A stretch of DNA of 40,598 nucleotides from Eubacteriaceae bacterium (GTDB lineage Bacteria > Bacillota > Clostridia > Lachnospirales > Lachnospiraceae): the NCBI GenBank assembly GCA_910574015.1, contig CAJSYQ010000034.1, positions 1-40,598 on the forward strand, written 5' to 3'. Shown piece by piece: positions 26,162-34,715 of the stretch (positions within the stretch are counted from its first letter, which is position 1; each line of letters opens with the position of its first letter). A program made the translations under genes and the position numbers. The notes beneath the pieces are model-generated. The model did not search any database. It saw only the letters and a program-made list of their open reading frames with translations, and was not told the origin of the DNA.

Positions 26162-26992
26162 TCATATCACTGCCATTGAGCAAAGTAAAACTGCTGCCAC
26201 ACACAAAATGCTCCCCGCCCATTTTCTTCTGCTCATGGGCCTGCGGGTAATCAGGCATGACGCAAAAAGGACGAACAGCTGCAGCGGCTGGATCAGTGTA
26301 TAGAAAAATATATTTGCCGCAGCCGCCTCTGCCTCTGTCATCAGTCCGGCGGCATTGGTAAGTCTGGACAGTACCACGCCCGCCATCTCTTTTCCCGCCG
26401 GAAGCTTTCTTTTGGGAAGACGCGGCAGCTGGATCAGCGCCACCGCCGTCAGTACCAGGATCAGTATGGAGACAGAGTTTCCATACGGTTTCATCCTCCC
26501 AATCTGCAGGCCGTACATAAACTTTGAAGCGATATACAAAAGGCATACACCCATGCTTTTTTTCAGCTCGCCCGCTGCGCCCCTCCGGTCTGTCAGGATC
26601 AGCCAGATTCCCAACAAGAGACACAGGGAAAGCAGGAGGATGCCGGTCTGGAATCTGCTTTTCCCCTCCCATAGGTTGATGCCATAGGACAGGATTACAT
26701 TGATCCCCAGCCATGCCTTTAGTTCATAGGGTTCCATATCCTTCAGCAGAACCGCCGTTGTATAGAATTCCAATACCTTCCACACCACCAGGCAGGCCAG
26801 GATGAAAAAGCTGTAACGATCCATCCCCAGCCGCCATCCGGTGAAGGGCAGGCAGAGCACCAGCCAGAATACCGTCACCACGGATACAAGAAAGGTGTAC
26901 TCTCCGGGTGTGCATTTGAGCCTTGCCGATATGTATTTGTCCCCATATGCCGTGATAGAGTAAAAGGTAATGGTAAGAACTGCCCAGATCAT
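26162..26992 (-). CDS. DMT/EamA-like transporter
   Basis: This 276-aa protein has about nine to ten membrane helices in two halves, the layout of drug/metabolite transporters (EamA fold). The N-terminal YSITAYGDKYISARLKCTPGEYTFLVS and the C-terminal LIQPLQLFVLFASCLITRRPMSRRKWAGSILCVAAVLL agree with it; the family match is by layout, not by an exact motif. The start ATG at 26992 overlaps the GH115 stop as ATGA (26989-26992), so the two are coupled, and the transporter may move a sugar acid or related product. The gene ends where the GH115 remnant begins. Confidence 0.75.
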   Translation of the reverse strand: MIWAVLTITFYSITAYGDKYISARLKCTPGEYTFLVSVVTVFWLVLCLPFTGWRLGMDRYSFFILACLVVWKVLEFYTTAVLLKDMEPYELKAWLGINVILSYGINLWEGKSRFQTGILLLSLCLLLGIWLILTDRRGAAGELKKSMGVCLLYIASKFMYGLQIGRMKPYGNSVSILILVLTAVALIQLPRLPKRKLPAGKEMAGVVLSRLTNAAGLMTEAEAAAANIFFYTLIQPLQLFVLFASCLITRRPMSRRKWAGSILCVAAVLLCSMAVI

Positions 26993-29900
26993 CCCACAGC
27001 CTCGTCCCATTCCCGGTCGCCCGGCGGGAGCTCCTCCCCCATGGTCAGGTAGATCCGGTCCACCCGGAACCCAGTCTTCACCGGAAGGATGGTGAACGTA
27101 TGCTCTCCTGCTGACAGCCGGATATCTGTGATGAGATTCCAGTAATAAATATGGGATGTCCCGTAGGTAAATTGACCGCCTCCTGAGTACTGTTCTTCCC
27201 GCGGCCGGATATCCCCGTCCACTGCCAGAGCAAGGGAATCCGATCTGTCGCCCGGAATGTACATGAGGATCCAGACATGATAACGTCCCTCATTCTGTAT
27301 CTGCAGTCTATAATTCAGTCCCGGGGCATCCCGGAGATCCTCATAGATCTTCCCGGCCGGCTCTGCCTGCATGGCAAGTCCGGTGCGCCCTGCTGTCTCC
27401 GACTGCAGATGCTCCCAGCCTGCGGTCCCCTCCCTGTCAGGAGTTCTCCAGGCCGCCCCGTTCTCCGCCAGGACACACTCCGCCTCGATACCAAGCCGTC
27501 CCCCTTTCTCCGTCAGGCTTTCCACCATAATCTCCTTCCTGACATCCTTCCCTATACCGTCCGGCCCTGCATAGTTTCTCGCCCTGCCTCTTCCGGTCTG
27601 GGGATACGCCTCATTGTGTGCATAGAGCCGGTCGACCTTCCAGAAATCCTTTCCCGCGTAGACCAGCTCCGGCAGGGTCAGCTCCTCCTGCCGGATCCGG
27701 TAAAATCCTGCGGTCTGTCTCTGCAGCTCAGGAAGGCTGATCTCCAGTTCATCCTTCGGGTATACCATATCGTACCCGCCGTTTTCCAAAATGGACGGCA
27801 GTCCCAGATTGTTTGCTTTCCTCCGGTCGGTATAAATGTTGATCCGATCCAATGTCACAAACTCATCTGGTATCGTTACTGTCATAGTATGCCTGCCCAC
27901 GCTCTGCGGAGTCCACACAAAGCAGAGCTTCTCCCCGTTATCCAATATGCTGTCTTTCCAGCCGGCCCGCCATTCATCGGTAACGGAGGATTCCAGCTGC
28001 ACTGCCGGCTCCCCGTCCATCTGTACCTCAATCCGTATCCTTCCTCTGGAATTCAGTGTCACATACCGCTGGATCTCTACCTGGGTCTTTCCGCAGGAAC
28101 CGATATAGAATTCATATTCCAGCACCGCCTTTGCGCCTCTCTCCGGCACCGCCATCACGGCGTCCCCGCACATGCGCCCCAGCCCGGGTATGATCTCTAC
28201 ATTTTCCCCCCGGCTGAACTGGCTGGCGATTATCGCCACCCCGCCGTCCGCCTCCAGAAAACCGCTAAAGCCTTCGGGCCTTCGCAGCTCATTCCTTTTT
28301 CTGATGCGGAGTATTTTCTTCTCTCCAGTATTTACTCCCCGCAGCTCCAATACGGTTTCCCCGGATCCATCCTCCTCTTCTTTCACCTGTGTGAGGTAGA
28401 TCCGCTTTTCTGTCGTCACCTTTCCCTCCGGGCAGGAAACGGCGATGCCAGAACCCTCCAACCCCCGGATCTCGTATTCCAGTTCGCCGCCCCCGAGATT
28501 ACCGATCTCAATCCATTTTTTCTGAATGCCGCCGGGATAGAAGGTCAGCTCCCCTGTCTCCCCGATCCGGCTGCCATCCCATGTCACCACGCTCATACGC
28601 GGGTTCTTTTCGATTGTCAGCGCCGGTTTTCCCGCTGGATAGAGAGGGATACCCGGCGGCGGAAATGCCTCGGGAGTCAGAATCCGGCTCCATTTTCCGC
28701 CACACATAATGTAATTATAGTAATGAAGCATCTGCCGTCTGCCGTCCATCATCACCCTGGCGTAATCCAAATATCTGTCCGCCGCTGTGCCAAGCCCCCT
28801 GTTATACGACAGCCTGCTGCGGTCGGCAAAGTAATATTCTGCATTACACCAGAAGGAGGCATGCAGCTTCATTAAGAAAAGCTGAAAGAAGGAATCCCTC
28901 TCTTCCTCCGGCAGAGAGACCCATATCCGGCTGCCCCTGTCATATAAATCCTTTAGGCGCACAAGCCTTCTTCCCGCCTCATCGCCATACCCCTCCTGGG
29001 AAAAGGCGTCCGATACCAGGTGTTCTACCTTTCTCACGTTGGTCAGCTGCGCATATTTCTCATACAGGTCCGCCGCCTCGCTGCCGATCTCCCCGGAAAA
29101 ATTGTAATCTGCCCATTCCTGTACAAACCTCTCTGGATCCCGTGTCACCGCCCCTTCTTTTCCCGCCTCCCAGCCATAGCGGAGAAAATACTCAATGTCC
29201 ATCTCCAGCGGTTTCAGCGCCCCAGCATTCAGCACCCACAGCTTACGGATTCCTTTCCGGTATGACTTTTCCAGTTCGTTCCCCGTCTGGGCAAGGGGGA
29301 TGGAATTGATGAAGAGGTAGCACATCTCCGAGTGCGCCCAGTAGGAATTATGGAAATACAATCCGTGGCCGCCTTTCCTTCCTAGCTCCTTCTCATCCGG
29401 ATACCGGCGCATATGGCCAAAGTTATCATTGACCCAGATCAGCGTCACATCCTCCGGCACATCCAGCCCCGCATCATACAGGTCCAGAACCTCCTTATAG
29501 GGAACAAATGTCTGCACCACATTTTCTGCCCTTTCCTTCCCCAGTACCTGCTGCAGTATCTCCCTCTGGTCCCTGAATACCTTCTGCATAAGTTTTATCT
29601 TCTCCCGACGGATCCCCTCTTCATCCAGTTCCTTATTTTCATGGATCTTACTGGTGACAAAGCCAGAGTCGTGAATCCCTCTCATACCGATGGTATATGT
29701 GTTTTCGTAATCCCGGTTCTGCTCCAGTCCTTCCCGCCAGTATTCCCGGATCCGTTCCCGGTTCTTCCCCTCTATGGAATAATCATAGTTCAGATCGGAA
29801 TAGCCCTTCCTCTCCCGCCATGGCTTCCATTCATTCCGGTTGCTCCGCAAGAGCATGTCGCAGTGGGAGGTTCCCACGATGATCCCCATCTCATCCGCCA

Positions 29901-30561
29901 GCTCCCCGTTGCGGGGATCTTCATTAAAATAATTGACATGCATCGCCGGCCATATGTAATTTGCCTTCAGACGGAGCAGCAGCTCAAATATCTTTTCATA
30001 CAGCTCCGGTCCTATCGTCCCATCCGCTGTATGCTCCTTCGCCCATGCCTCCAACTCCTCCTCGTCATTGATAAAGATGCCCCGGTACTGTACCGATGGA
30101 TAGTCTGCCAGATAGAATCCCGGGGAAATTTCAAAGGGCCGTTTCCTGACAGGAACATCCCCGAAATAGTGCCAGGGCGAGACACCCATCCGCCGGGACA
30201 GTTCATATACTCCGTACATGGTTCCTCTCCGGTCCACCCCGGCAATATATAGAACTCCCTCCACCTCCTGGATCACATAGCCCTCCCATCGGTACGCGCC
30301 GTTTTCATCCTGAATGGAATCTGTAATTAACTTCCCCTGACGGATCAGCCTGTCAATGCCATCACTGATGCCAATGGTCCCGATTTCGATACACAGATCC
30401 GCTTTGCCGTCTCCGCCGGTCTCTGCCTCACAGCGGCAGCCAATGGTCCTCTCTATATCCGCTTTAAGCTGGCGGATGCTTCTCTTCACCGCCCTGTCCT
30501 CCTTTTCGGAATAGGACAGTACAACACTTCCCTTATCATCCGGAAACAGGTTCTGATCCAT
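26989..30561 (-). CDS. Glycosyl hydrolase family 115 (alpha-glucuronidase type)
   Basis: This 1190-aa enzyme has no signal peptide, so it is probably intracellular. GH115 members remove (4-O-methyl-)glucuronic acid from xylan or related side chains. The N-terminal domain (1-150) is followed by the catalytic region, with SVQYRGIFINDEEELEAWA (156-174), NYIWPAMHVNYFNEDPRNGE (201-220), VPEDVTLIWVNDNFG (368-382) and HYYNYIMCGGKW (613-624). The C-terminal 400 residues are beta-rich, with a last part (about 1000-1180, IEAECVLAENG... YRLQIQNEGRYHVWI) like GH115-C or a carbohydrate-binding module. It is longer than usual. The ATG at 30561 has GGAGG 8 nt upstream. An AraC gene is divergent. Confidence 0.88.
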   Translation of the reverse strand: MDQNLFPDDKGSVVLSYSEKEDRAVKRSIRQLKADIERTIGCRCEAETGGDGKADLCIEIGTIGISDGIDRLIRQGKLITDSIQDENGAYRWEGYVIQEVEGVLYIAGVDRRGTMYGVYELSRRMGVSPWHYFGDVPVRKRPFEISPGFYLADYPSVQYRGIFINDEEELEAWAKEHTADGTIGPELYEKIFELLLRLKANYIWPAMHVNYFNEDPRNGELADEMGIIVGTSHCDMLLRSNRNEWKPWRERKGYSDLNYDYSIEGKNRERIREYWREGLEQNRDYENTYTIGMRGIHDSGFVTSKIHENKELDEEGIRREKIKLMQKVFRDQREILQQVLGKERAENVVQTFVPYKEVLDLYDAGLDVPEDVTLIWVNDNFGHMRRYPDEKELGRKGGHGLYFHNSYWAHSEMCYLFINSIPLAQTGNELEKSYRKGIRKLWVLNAGALKPLEMDIEYFLRYGWEAGKEGAVTRDPERFVQEWADYNFSGEIGSEAADLYEKYAQLTNVRKVEHLVSDAFSQEGYGDEAGRRLVRLKDLYDRGSRIWVSLPEEERDSFFQLFLMKLHASFWCNAEYYFADRSRLSYNRGLGTAADRYLDYARVMMDGRRQMLHYYNYIMCGGKWSRILTPEAFPPPGIPLYPAGKPALTIEKNPRMSVVTWDGSRIGETGELTFYPGGIQKKWIEIGNLGGGELEYEIRGLEGSGIAVSCPEGKVTTEKRIYLTQVKEEEDGSGETVLELRGVNTGEKKILRIRKRNELRRPEGFSGFLEADGGVAIIASQFSRGENVEIIPGLGRMCGDAVMAVPERGAKAVLEYEFYIGSCGKTQVEIQRYVTLNSRGRIRIEVQMDGEPAVQLESSVTDEWRAGWKDSILDNGEKLCFVWTPQSVGRHTMTVTIPDEFVTLDRINIYTDRRKANNLGLPSILENGGYDMVYPKDELEISLPELQRQTAGFYRIRQEELTLPELVYAGKDFWKVDRLYAHNEAYPQTGRGRARNYAGPDGIGKDVRKEIMVESLTEKGGRLGIEAECVLAENGAAWRTPDREGTAGWEHLQSETAGRTGLAMQAEPAGKIYEDLRDAPGLNYRLQIQNEGRYHVWILMYIPGDRSDSLALAVDGDIRPREEQYSGGGQFTYGTSHIYYWNLITDIRLSAGEHTFTILPVKTGFRVDRIYLTMGEELPPGDREWDEAVG

Positions 30562-30592
30562 CTCTCTACCTCCATAATCCAATAACAGATTT

Positions 30593-30621
30593 TATATGAC
30601 ACCCTCGAGCTGTATTGACAA
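30593..30621 (-). promoter_or_regulatory. Promoter of the GH115 gene
   Basis: On the minus strand, TTGTCA (30616-30621) is followed after 17 nt by CATATA (30593-30598), or after 19 nt by TATAAA (30591-30596). Its -35 box overlaps the -35 box of the AraC gene on the other strand. Confidence 0.5.
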
Positions 30622-30643
30622 ATCTCTCTTTTTCTTATACTAT
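30615..30643 (+). promoter_or_regulatory. Promoter of the AraC-type gene
   Basis: TTGACA (30615-30620, full consensus) is followed after 17 nt by TACTAT (30638-30643); a TATAAT lies at 30641-30646 but with 20-nt spacing. The AraC-type gene starts about 75 nt downstream. Confidence 0.55.
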
Positions 30644-30717
30644 AATATTAAATTTCACAAATTTCTCATGCCATATTGCGTATTTTCTTTGTAATCTTGC
30701 GATTAGGAGCGATGCTT

Positions 30718-31542
30718 ATGATACAGCTTTACTCAGACCAGTTAGAGTTTAAGATTAACCGGGATTACAACTATTGGAATCCCGATTTCCATATGCACAA
30801 TTTCTATGAGATTTTTCTTCTGCAGGAGGGAGATATCGATTTCTACATGAATAATACGAAACGGCACATTGATCCAGGAACTATGGTATTGATCACAGAC
30901 CAGGACATCCACAAGAGCACACTGATCAGGGAAGGGTTGTACGAGAGGGCCTATATCCATATCCCGCCCTCCCTCCTGAATGCCTGCTCCAGCGGCTCCA
31001 CCGACCTGTCTGCCTGTTTCCATGCCGCCTCGGGTCAGTTCTTCCAGCCGGGGAAGAAGCAGGCCGATCTGTTTTTTAATACCGTGAGAAATATGATGAA
31101 TTTAGAAAAAAAGAAAGATTTCGGATACGATATTTTGATACAGTCGGAATTGCTCAAAATTCTTATGTCCGTCAATGACCTGTGCCGGAATGGTCAGACG
31201 GAACCGTTTCTGGAACAGTATTCCGAACGCATCCGTGAAATGATATACTATATTGAGGAGCATTTAAGCGAGACACTGTCCCTGGAGCGGATCGCAAAAC
31301 ATTTTTCCATAGATAAATATCATATGTGCCATATCTTTAAGACGGAAACGAAAACAACCGTCTACCATTTCATCCAGTTAAAAAGGATTGCCATGGCGAA
31401 ACGGCTGCTGGCAGAGGGAAATAGCCTGACGGAGGTCTGCTTTGACGTTGGTTTCAATGATTATAACCACTTTATCACAACCTTTAAAAAGCACTGCGGC
31501 ATGACGCCAAAGCAGTATATCCTGTTGTATAAAGAGAATTAG
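30718..31542 (+). CDS. AraC family transcriptional regulator
   Basis: This 274-aa cytoplasmic regulator has an N-terminal cupin-type sensor (about 1-130: HMHNFYEIFLLQEGDIDFYMNN) typical of sugar-sensing AraC proteins. The C-terminal double HTH (about 175-272) carries LSLERIAKHFSIDKYHMCHIFK, the middle ITEVCFDVGFNDYNHF-like block (here LTEVCFDVGFNDYNHF) and the GMTPKQYI end. AGGAG lies 8 nt upstream of ATG 30718; an ATG at 30712 is too close. It is divergent from GH115 with overlapping -35 boxes, so it most likely controls that gene in response to a glycan or its product. Confidence 0.9.
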   Translation: MIQLYSDQLEFKINRDYNYWNPDFHMHNFYEIFLLQEGDIDFYMNNTKRHIDPGTMVLITDQDIHKSTLIREGLYERAYIHIPPSLLNACSSGSTDLSACFHAASGQFFQPGKKQADLFFNTVRNMMNLEKKKDFGYDILIQSELLKILMSVNDLCRNGQTEPFLEQYSERIREMIYYIEEHLSETLSLERIAKHFSIDKYHMCHIFKTETKTTVYHFIQLKRIAMAKRLLAEGNSLTEVCFDVGFNDYNHFITTFKKHCGMTPKQYILLYKEN

Positions 31543-31587
31543 TGCGTTGCCAAGCATGCTTTGAGCCGAACGGAATATAATTTTCCT

Positions 31588-32160
31588 TCAATTATATTCA
31601 AAAATATTTATCTTTTCAATCTCCACACAGCGCATTTTCTCAAAAGAAAATCTTACGACCCAGGGCATCTGGTTTTTTATCAGGTTAAAATCATTGTATC
31701 CAAAAGCGGGATCAAAATAATTTATGATAACACTCATTGCTGTTCCATGACTTCCAATAACTATATTCTCATTCTGATAGATTTTCAGTATTGCCATCAG
31801 GGCTGCTATATTCCGCTCCTGTACTTCTTTTAGATTTTCCCCATCTGGAAGCTTATAATTGAAGTCCTCCCACTGTTTCTTGCAAAATTCACCAAAATTG
31901 TCGATCCAACCACCTCCGACACATCGTTCTCTCAGATCTTCTATCGTCTGAATTTCCAGATTATGGGCATCTGCAAAATGTTTAACTGTATCCACAGCTC
32001 TTTTATATGGACTGGCCAAAACGATATCAATATCCTTATCCTCCAGATATTTTGTAACCAGTTTCCTGTCCTCTAATCCTTTTGGACTTAATTCCCGGGA
32101 AAGATCATCATGATTATCAAAATTTGGCTGTGCATGCCGCACAAAATATACGGTTGTCAT
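31588..32160 (-). CDS. Histidine phosphatase family protein
   Basis: This 190-aa phosphoglycerate-mutase-like protein is typical. The phosphate-accepting motif RHA is at R8-H9-A10 in VYFVRHAQPNF, the second arginine at R54 (ASPYKRAVDT), and the second histidine at H138 in VIGSHGTAMS. It has a loop of helical cap residues between. Substrate is unknown: small phosphoesters, or a phosphatase partner. The start codon overlaps the stop of the upstream gene as TGATG, so the two are translationally coupled. It ends 45 nt from the AraC stop (convergent), with a 10-bp AAGCATGCTT palindrome between (31552-31561) but no clear terminator. Confidence 0.88.
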   Translation of the reverse strand: MTTVYFVRHAQPNFDNHDDLSRELSPKGLEDRKLVTKYLEDKDIDIVLASPYKRAVDTVKHFADAHNLEIQTIEDLRERCVGGGWIDNFGEFCKKQWEDFNYKLPDGENLKEVQERNIAALMAILKIYQNENIVIGSHGTAMSVIINYFDPAFGYNDFNLIKNQMPWVVRFSFEKMRCVEIEKINIFEYN

Positions 32161-33179
32161 CAAAATACCCCCTCGATTACCCTGCGATTTACAGACTCCA
32201 TAAAAGCCCCCACCTTTTTCAGATCCGGATTATCTGGAAGACTACTGCTTATTGCCGCCCTCTCCAGATGACGTTCATATTCGTCCAGCATATCATAGAA
32301 CTCCGCATCAAAGGTGCCGTCCTCTTTCTGAAAGCCTCCCTCTCTTATCTTCAGCAGCAGCTCCAGGTCATCGACACGATGTGTCCGTATCCTGCCCTGC
32401 TCCAGAATATCAACTGCCATCATAAACAGGCGGATCAGATGCATGGCATGTTTATTCAGGTGGTTATTATCTTTTTTCCGGTTTCTCTTCCCCAGCTTAT
32501 CATAGTCACGGATGACATTGTTCATGACGGTAAACATCTTCTTGTAATCCCGCAGTGGCATATGGTTCTGGACAGCATCCACAAAAATCTCCGTCTCCAT
32601 CCCCTCCGTCACCGCCTTGTCCACATACAAATGGATACTTCCATATTCAAAATTGTCATAACGTCTCTGAAAATCCTCCAATGCATTCTTCACCGAATTC
32701 AGTATATGATTTTCCCGCTCTGCCTGCGGCACGCTGTCTCTGGCAAGGGCATTCTGCAGTCTGCGCAGTTGTGCGCTGGCATATCCGCCAAAGGATCTGG
32801 CTGCCCTTTTAGACAAAAACAGATGACTGTGGTCGATCAATTCCTGTCCAAGCTCTGTCCGGATCAGATACTGGTCTTCATCCAGCCCCAGTATCTCGCA
32901 CGTGTTGGGATTGCATTCCAGTAGCAATTTTACTATTTTATTAAAGGAATAGATTACCGTATCCGTGCGCCGGTCCTCATACTGTTCAAAATCTGTTAGT
33001 CCCAGCAGATCCGAAGACAACGGCAGGGTTACACCCCGAAGGTCTATATCACTGTCTTCGTTATTTGTGCCATAGGCATAACTTCCACCCAGCCCCAATA
33101 ATATAATGCGTCTGCCCAGCCGCTGGTCATCCCGCAGAAAATCATATTCCGGCAGCCCAATTAATTCTCTGAAATCCAT
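32160..33179 (-). CDS. RlaP-type (PF10127) nucleotidyltransferase
   Basis: This 339-aa DNA-polymerase-beta-like nucleotidyltransferase has the catalytic core GGSYAYGTNNEDSDIDLRGV, giving G-S (32-33) and D44-x-D46. A helical C-terminal half follows (NKHAMHLIRLFMMAVDIL). PF10127 is the family of RlaP proteins found near RNA-repair ligases; here no ligase is adjacent. The ATG at 33179 (MDFRELIGLP) gives the usual start. An ATG at 33215 and 33200 are also in frame. The end overlaps the histidine phosphatase start (TGATG), suggesting a two-gene unit in nucleotide or RNA modification; this is inference. Confidence 0.8.
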   Translation of the reverse strand: MDFRELIGLPEYDFLRDDQRLGRRIILLGLGGSYAYGTNNEDSDIDLRGVTLPLSSDLLGLTDFEQYEDRRTDTVIYSFNKIVKLLLECNPNTCEILGLDEDQYLIRTELGQELIDHSHLFLSKRAARSFGGYASAQLRRLQNALARDSVPQAERENHILNSVKNALEDFQRRYDNFEYGSIHLYVDKAVTEGMETEIFVDAVQNHMPLRDYKKMFTVMNNVIRDYDKLGKRNRKKDNNHLNKHAMHLIRLFMMAVDILEQGRIRTHRVDDLELLLKIREGGFQKEDGTFDAEFYDMLDEYERHLERAAISSSLPDNPDLKKVGAFMESVNRRVIEGVF

Positions 33180-33276
33180 TGTGTTCCCATCTCCATCCAT
33201 AATACCATTTCCCATCTCCTATTACTACTGTTATCGGAAGAAATAGGAGCTAGTGAAAAAATGACTCTATAATACC

Positions 33277-34677
33277 TTACCGAGTTACCTTTACCTTTAT
33301 CTTGCATTTCACATCCATCGTTCTCATCCGGACTGTGATCTCGGCCCTGCCTTTTCTTATTCCTGTGACTTTCCCTTTTTGTGACACCTTTGCTACCCGG
33401 GGATTGGATGAGGTAAATTTGAGGATGTCCGTTTTTAATTTCCAGCCCTTCCAAAATCCGGTGGGAGTAGACACGGTGATACCCGGGGTAATACCCAATG
33501 TTTTGGTACTGCCTCTTTTTACTTCCAGATTGTTTTCTAATGATTTAAGGGCATATACTCTCTGGGAATCAAAATACTTCCTCTTCTTCCCCTTTGTCAG
33601 TGTTATCACTGCCACATATCTGTATTTTCCTCCCACCTTCCCCTTTATCTTTTTGTTCTGGGACGATAGAAGATAGGAGGCTTTCTTTACCTTTTTTATT
33701 CCCGGCGTTCCTGCAAATGCACCAATTCCAATATATGCTGTCGATGAGGGCAGCGGTGAGATTTTTTTAAGGTTCAGACAACCGCCGAAAGCGCTCCCCT
33801 CTATTTTCCTCAGCCCTGAGGGAAATGATACATCTTCCAGATTACGGCACCAGCGGAAAGATTCCTCTCCAATCACTTTGACCTTGTCTGGTATCTTTAT
33901 CTTTTTAAGAGAACTGCAATTTTTGAATCCATGGATCTCTCTGAGATTTTTGCTCCATCTGATTTTCTTTAATTTATAACACCAATTAAAGCCTTGCACT
34001 TTCGTAATATTATCTGGAAGATAAATGCTTTCCAGTCTGTCGCATGAAACGGCTGCCGCTGTCTTATATTTTTTATTCGTCGAAAAGACAACCTTCTTTA
34101 TGAAACGATTCCTGATTGCCATCGAACATGTAATACTGGAAGGCATCCTGTATTCGGAGGCTGTTTTCCCCTCCGGATATCCCAGAAGCGCAGTCATATC
34201 TTTATTATACAGCACCCCGTCTTGCGCTTTCAAAAATTTATTTTGCGGATCCACTTCTATATGCTCCAGGCCGGACAGTCCATCCAGTGGAACGTATTTC
34301 ATTTTCCCCGTATTGTCAGCCGCCTTTACAGGTCTGATACTTTTTGGCAGCACCAGCTTTTTAACAACAGCATCCGTCTTATCCTCTCCGATAATATGCA
34401 CGCAAAAATAGCGGTCAAAGTCAACACTGATCACTTTTTTCCCGTCAAGAACCTCCGGTATTTTCAGCACAGAAACATCTCCTGAAACAGAAGCCCCTGT
34501 AATCTCGACGGCATTTCTAAACTCTCTCGATTCTCTATAAGTATAAGTAACCCCACCGCTAACTGCCTGTTTGCCGCTGCTCCCTTCCGCATTTATAACT
34601 CCTACAGGCATAAAACAGAGCAGCAATCCAATCAAAAAAAGTTTTCCTACTATCAATATTTTTCTTTTTATTTTCAT
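33277..34677 (-). CDS. Secreted BspA-like leucine-rich-repeat protein with Ig-like domain (copy 2)
   Basis: The 466-aa product has a signal peptide (residues 1-33, IVGKLFLIGLLLCFMPVGVINA). A middle of BspA/LRR_5-type repeats (about 60-330) carries units such as SSLKKIKIPDKVKVIGEESF and LEDVSFPSGLRKIEGSAFGG. A C-terminal Big_2-like Ig domain ends in an all-beta strand (residues about 408-466). It has no cell-wall anchor motif. The start ATG 34677 follows GAGGATAAG. It is a tandem paralog of the upstream gene, with sequence very close at the C-terminus and much less so elsewhere. Surface adhesion or recognition is inferred. Confidence 0.85.
   Translation of the reverse strand: MKIKRKILIVGKLFLIGLLLCFMPVGVINAEGSSGKQAVSGGVTYTYRESREFRNAVEITGASVSGDVSVLKIPEVLDGKKVISVDFDRYFCVHIIGEDKTDAVVKKLVLPKSIRPVKAADNTGKMKYVPLDGLSGLEHIEVDPQNKFLKAQDGVLYNKDMTALLGYPEGKTASEYRMPSSITCSMAIRNRFIKKVVFSTNKKYKTAAAVSCDRLESIYLPDNITKVQGFNWCYKLKKIRWSKNLREIHGFKNCSSLKKIKIPDKVKVIGEESFRWCRNLEDVSFPSGLRKIEGSAFGGCLNLKKISPLPSSTAYIGIGAFAGTPGIKKVKKASYLLSSQNKKIKGKVGGKYRYVAVITLTKGKKRKYFDSQRVYALKSLENNLEVKRGSTKTLGITPGITVSTPTGFWKGWKLKTDILKFTSSNPRVAKVSQKGKVTGIRKGRAEITVRMRTMDVKCKIKVKVTR
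33282..33450. repeat. 169-bp near-identical block, copy 1 (Ig domain end of LRR copy 2)
   Basis: This matches 34721-34889 with no gaps and four mismatches. Identity stops sharply at both the codons for GWKLKTD and the gene end. Confidence 0.9.
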
Positions 34678-34715
34678 ACTTATCCTCATTTCCGAAGGAA
34701 GGCGAACAGCCAGAA

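Noticed and set aside
27277-28875. Long + strand open frame (532 codons) inside the GH115 gene
   Set aside because: It has no ribosome site or recognisable domain, and the minus-strand GH115 protein has clear family motifs over the same bases. High-G+C codon use of the real gene creates the antisense frame.
33161-33454. Small frame between the LRR and RlaP-type genes
   Set aside because: It lies out of frame over the end of the LRR gene and the start of the nucleotidyltransferase gene, with no ribosome site or family feature.
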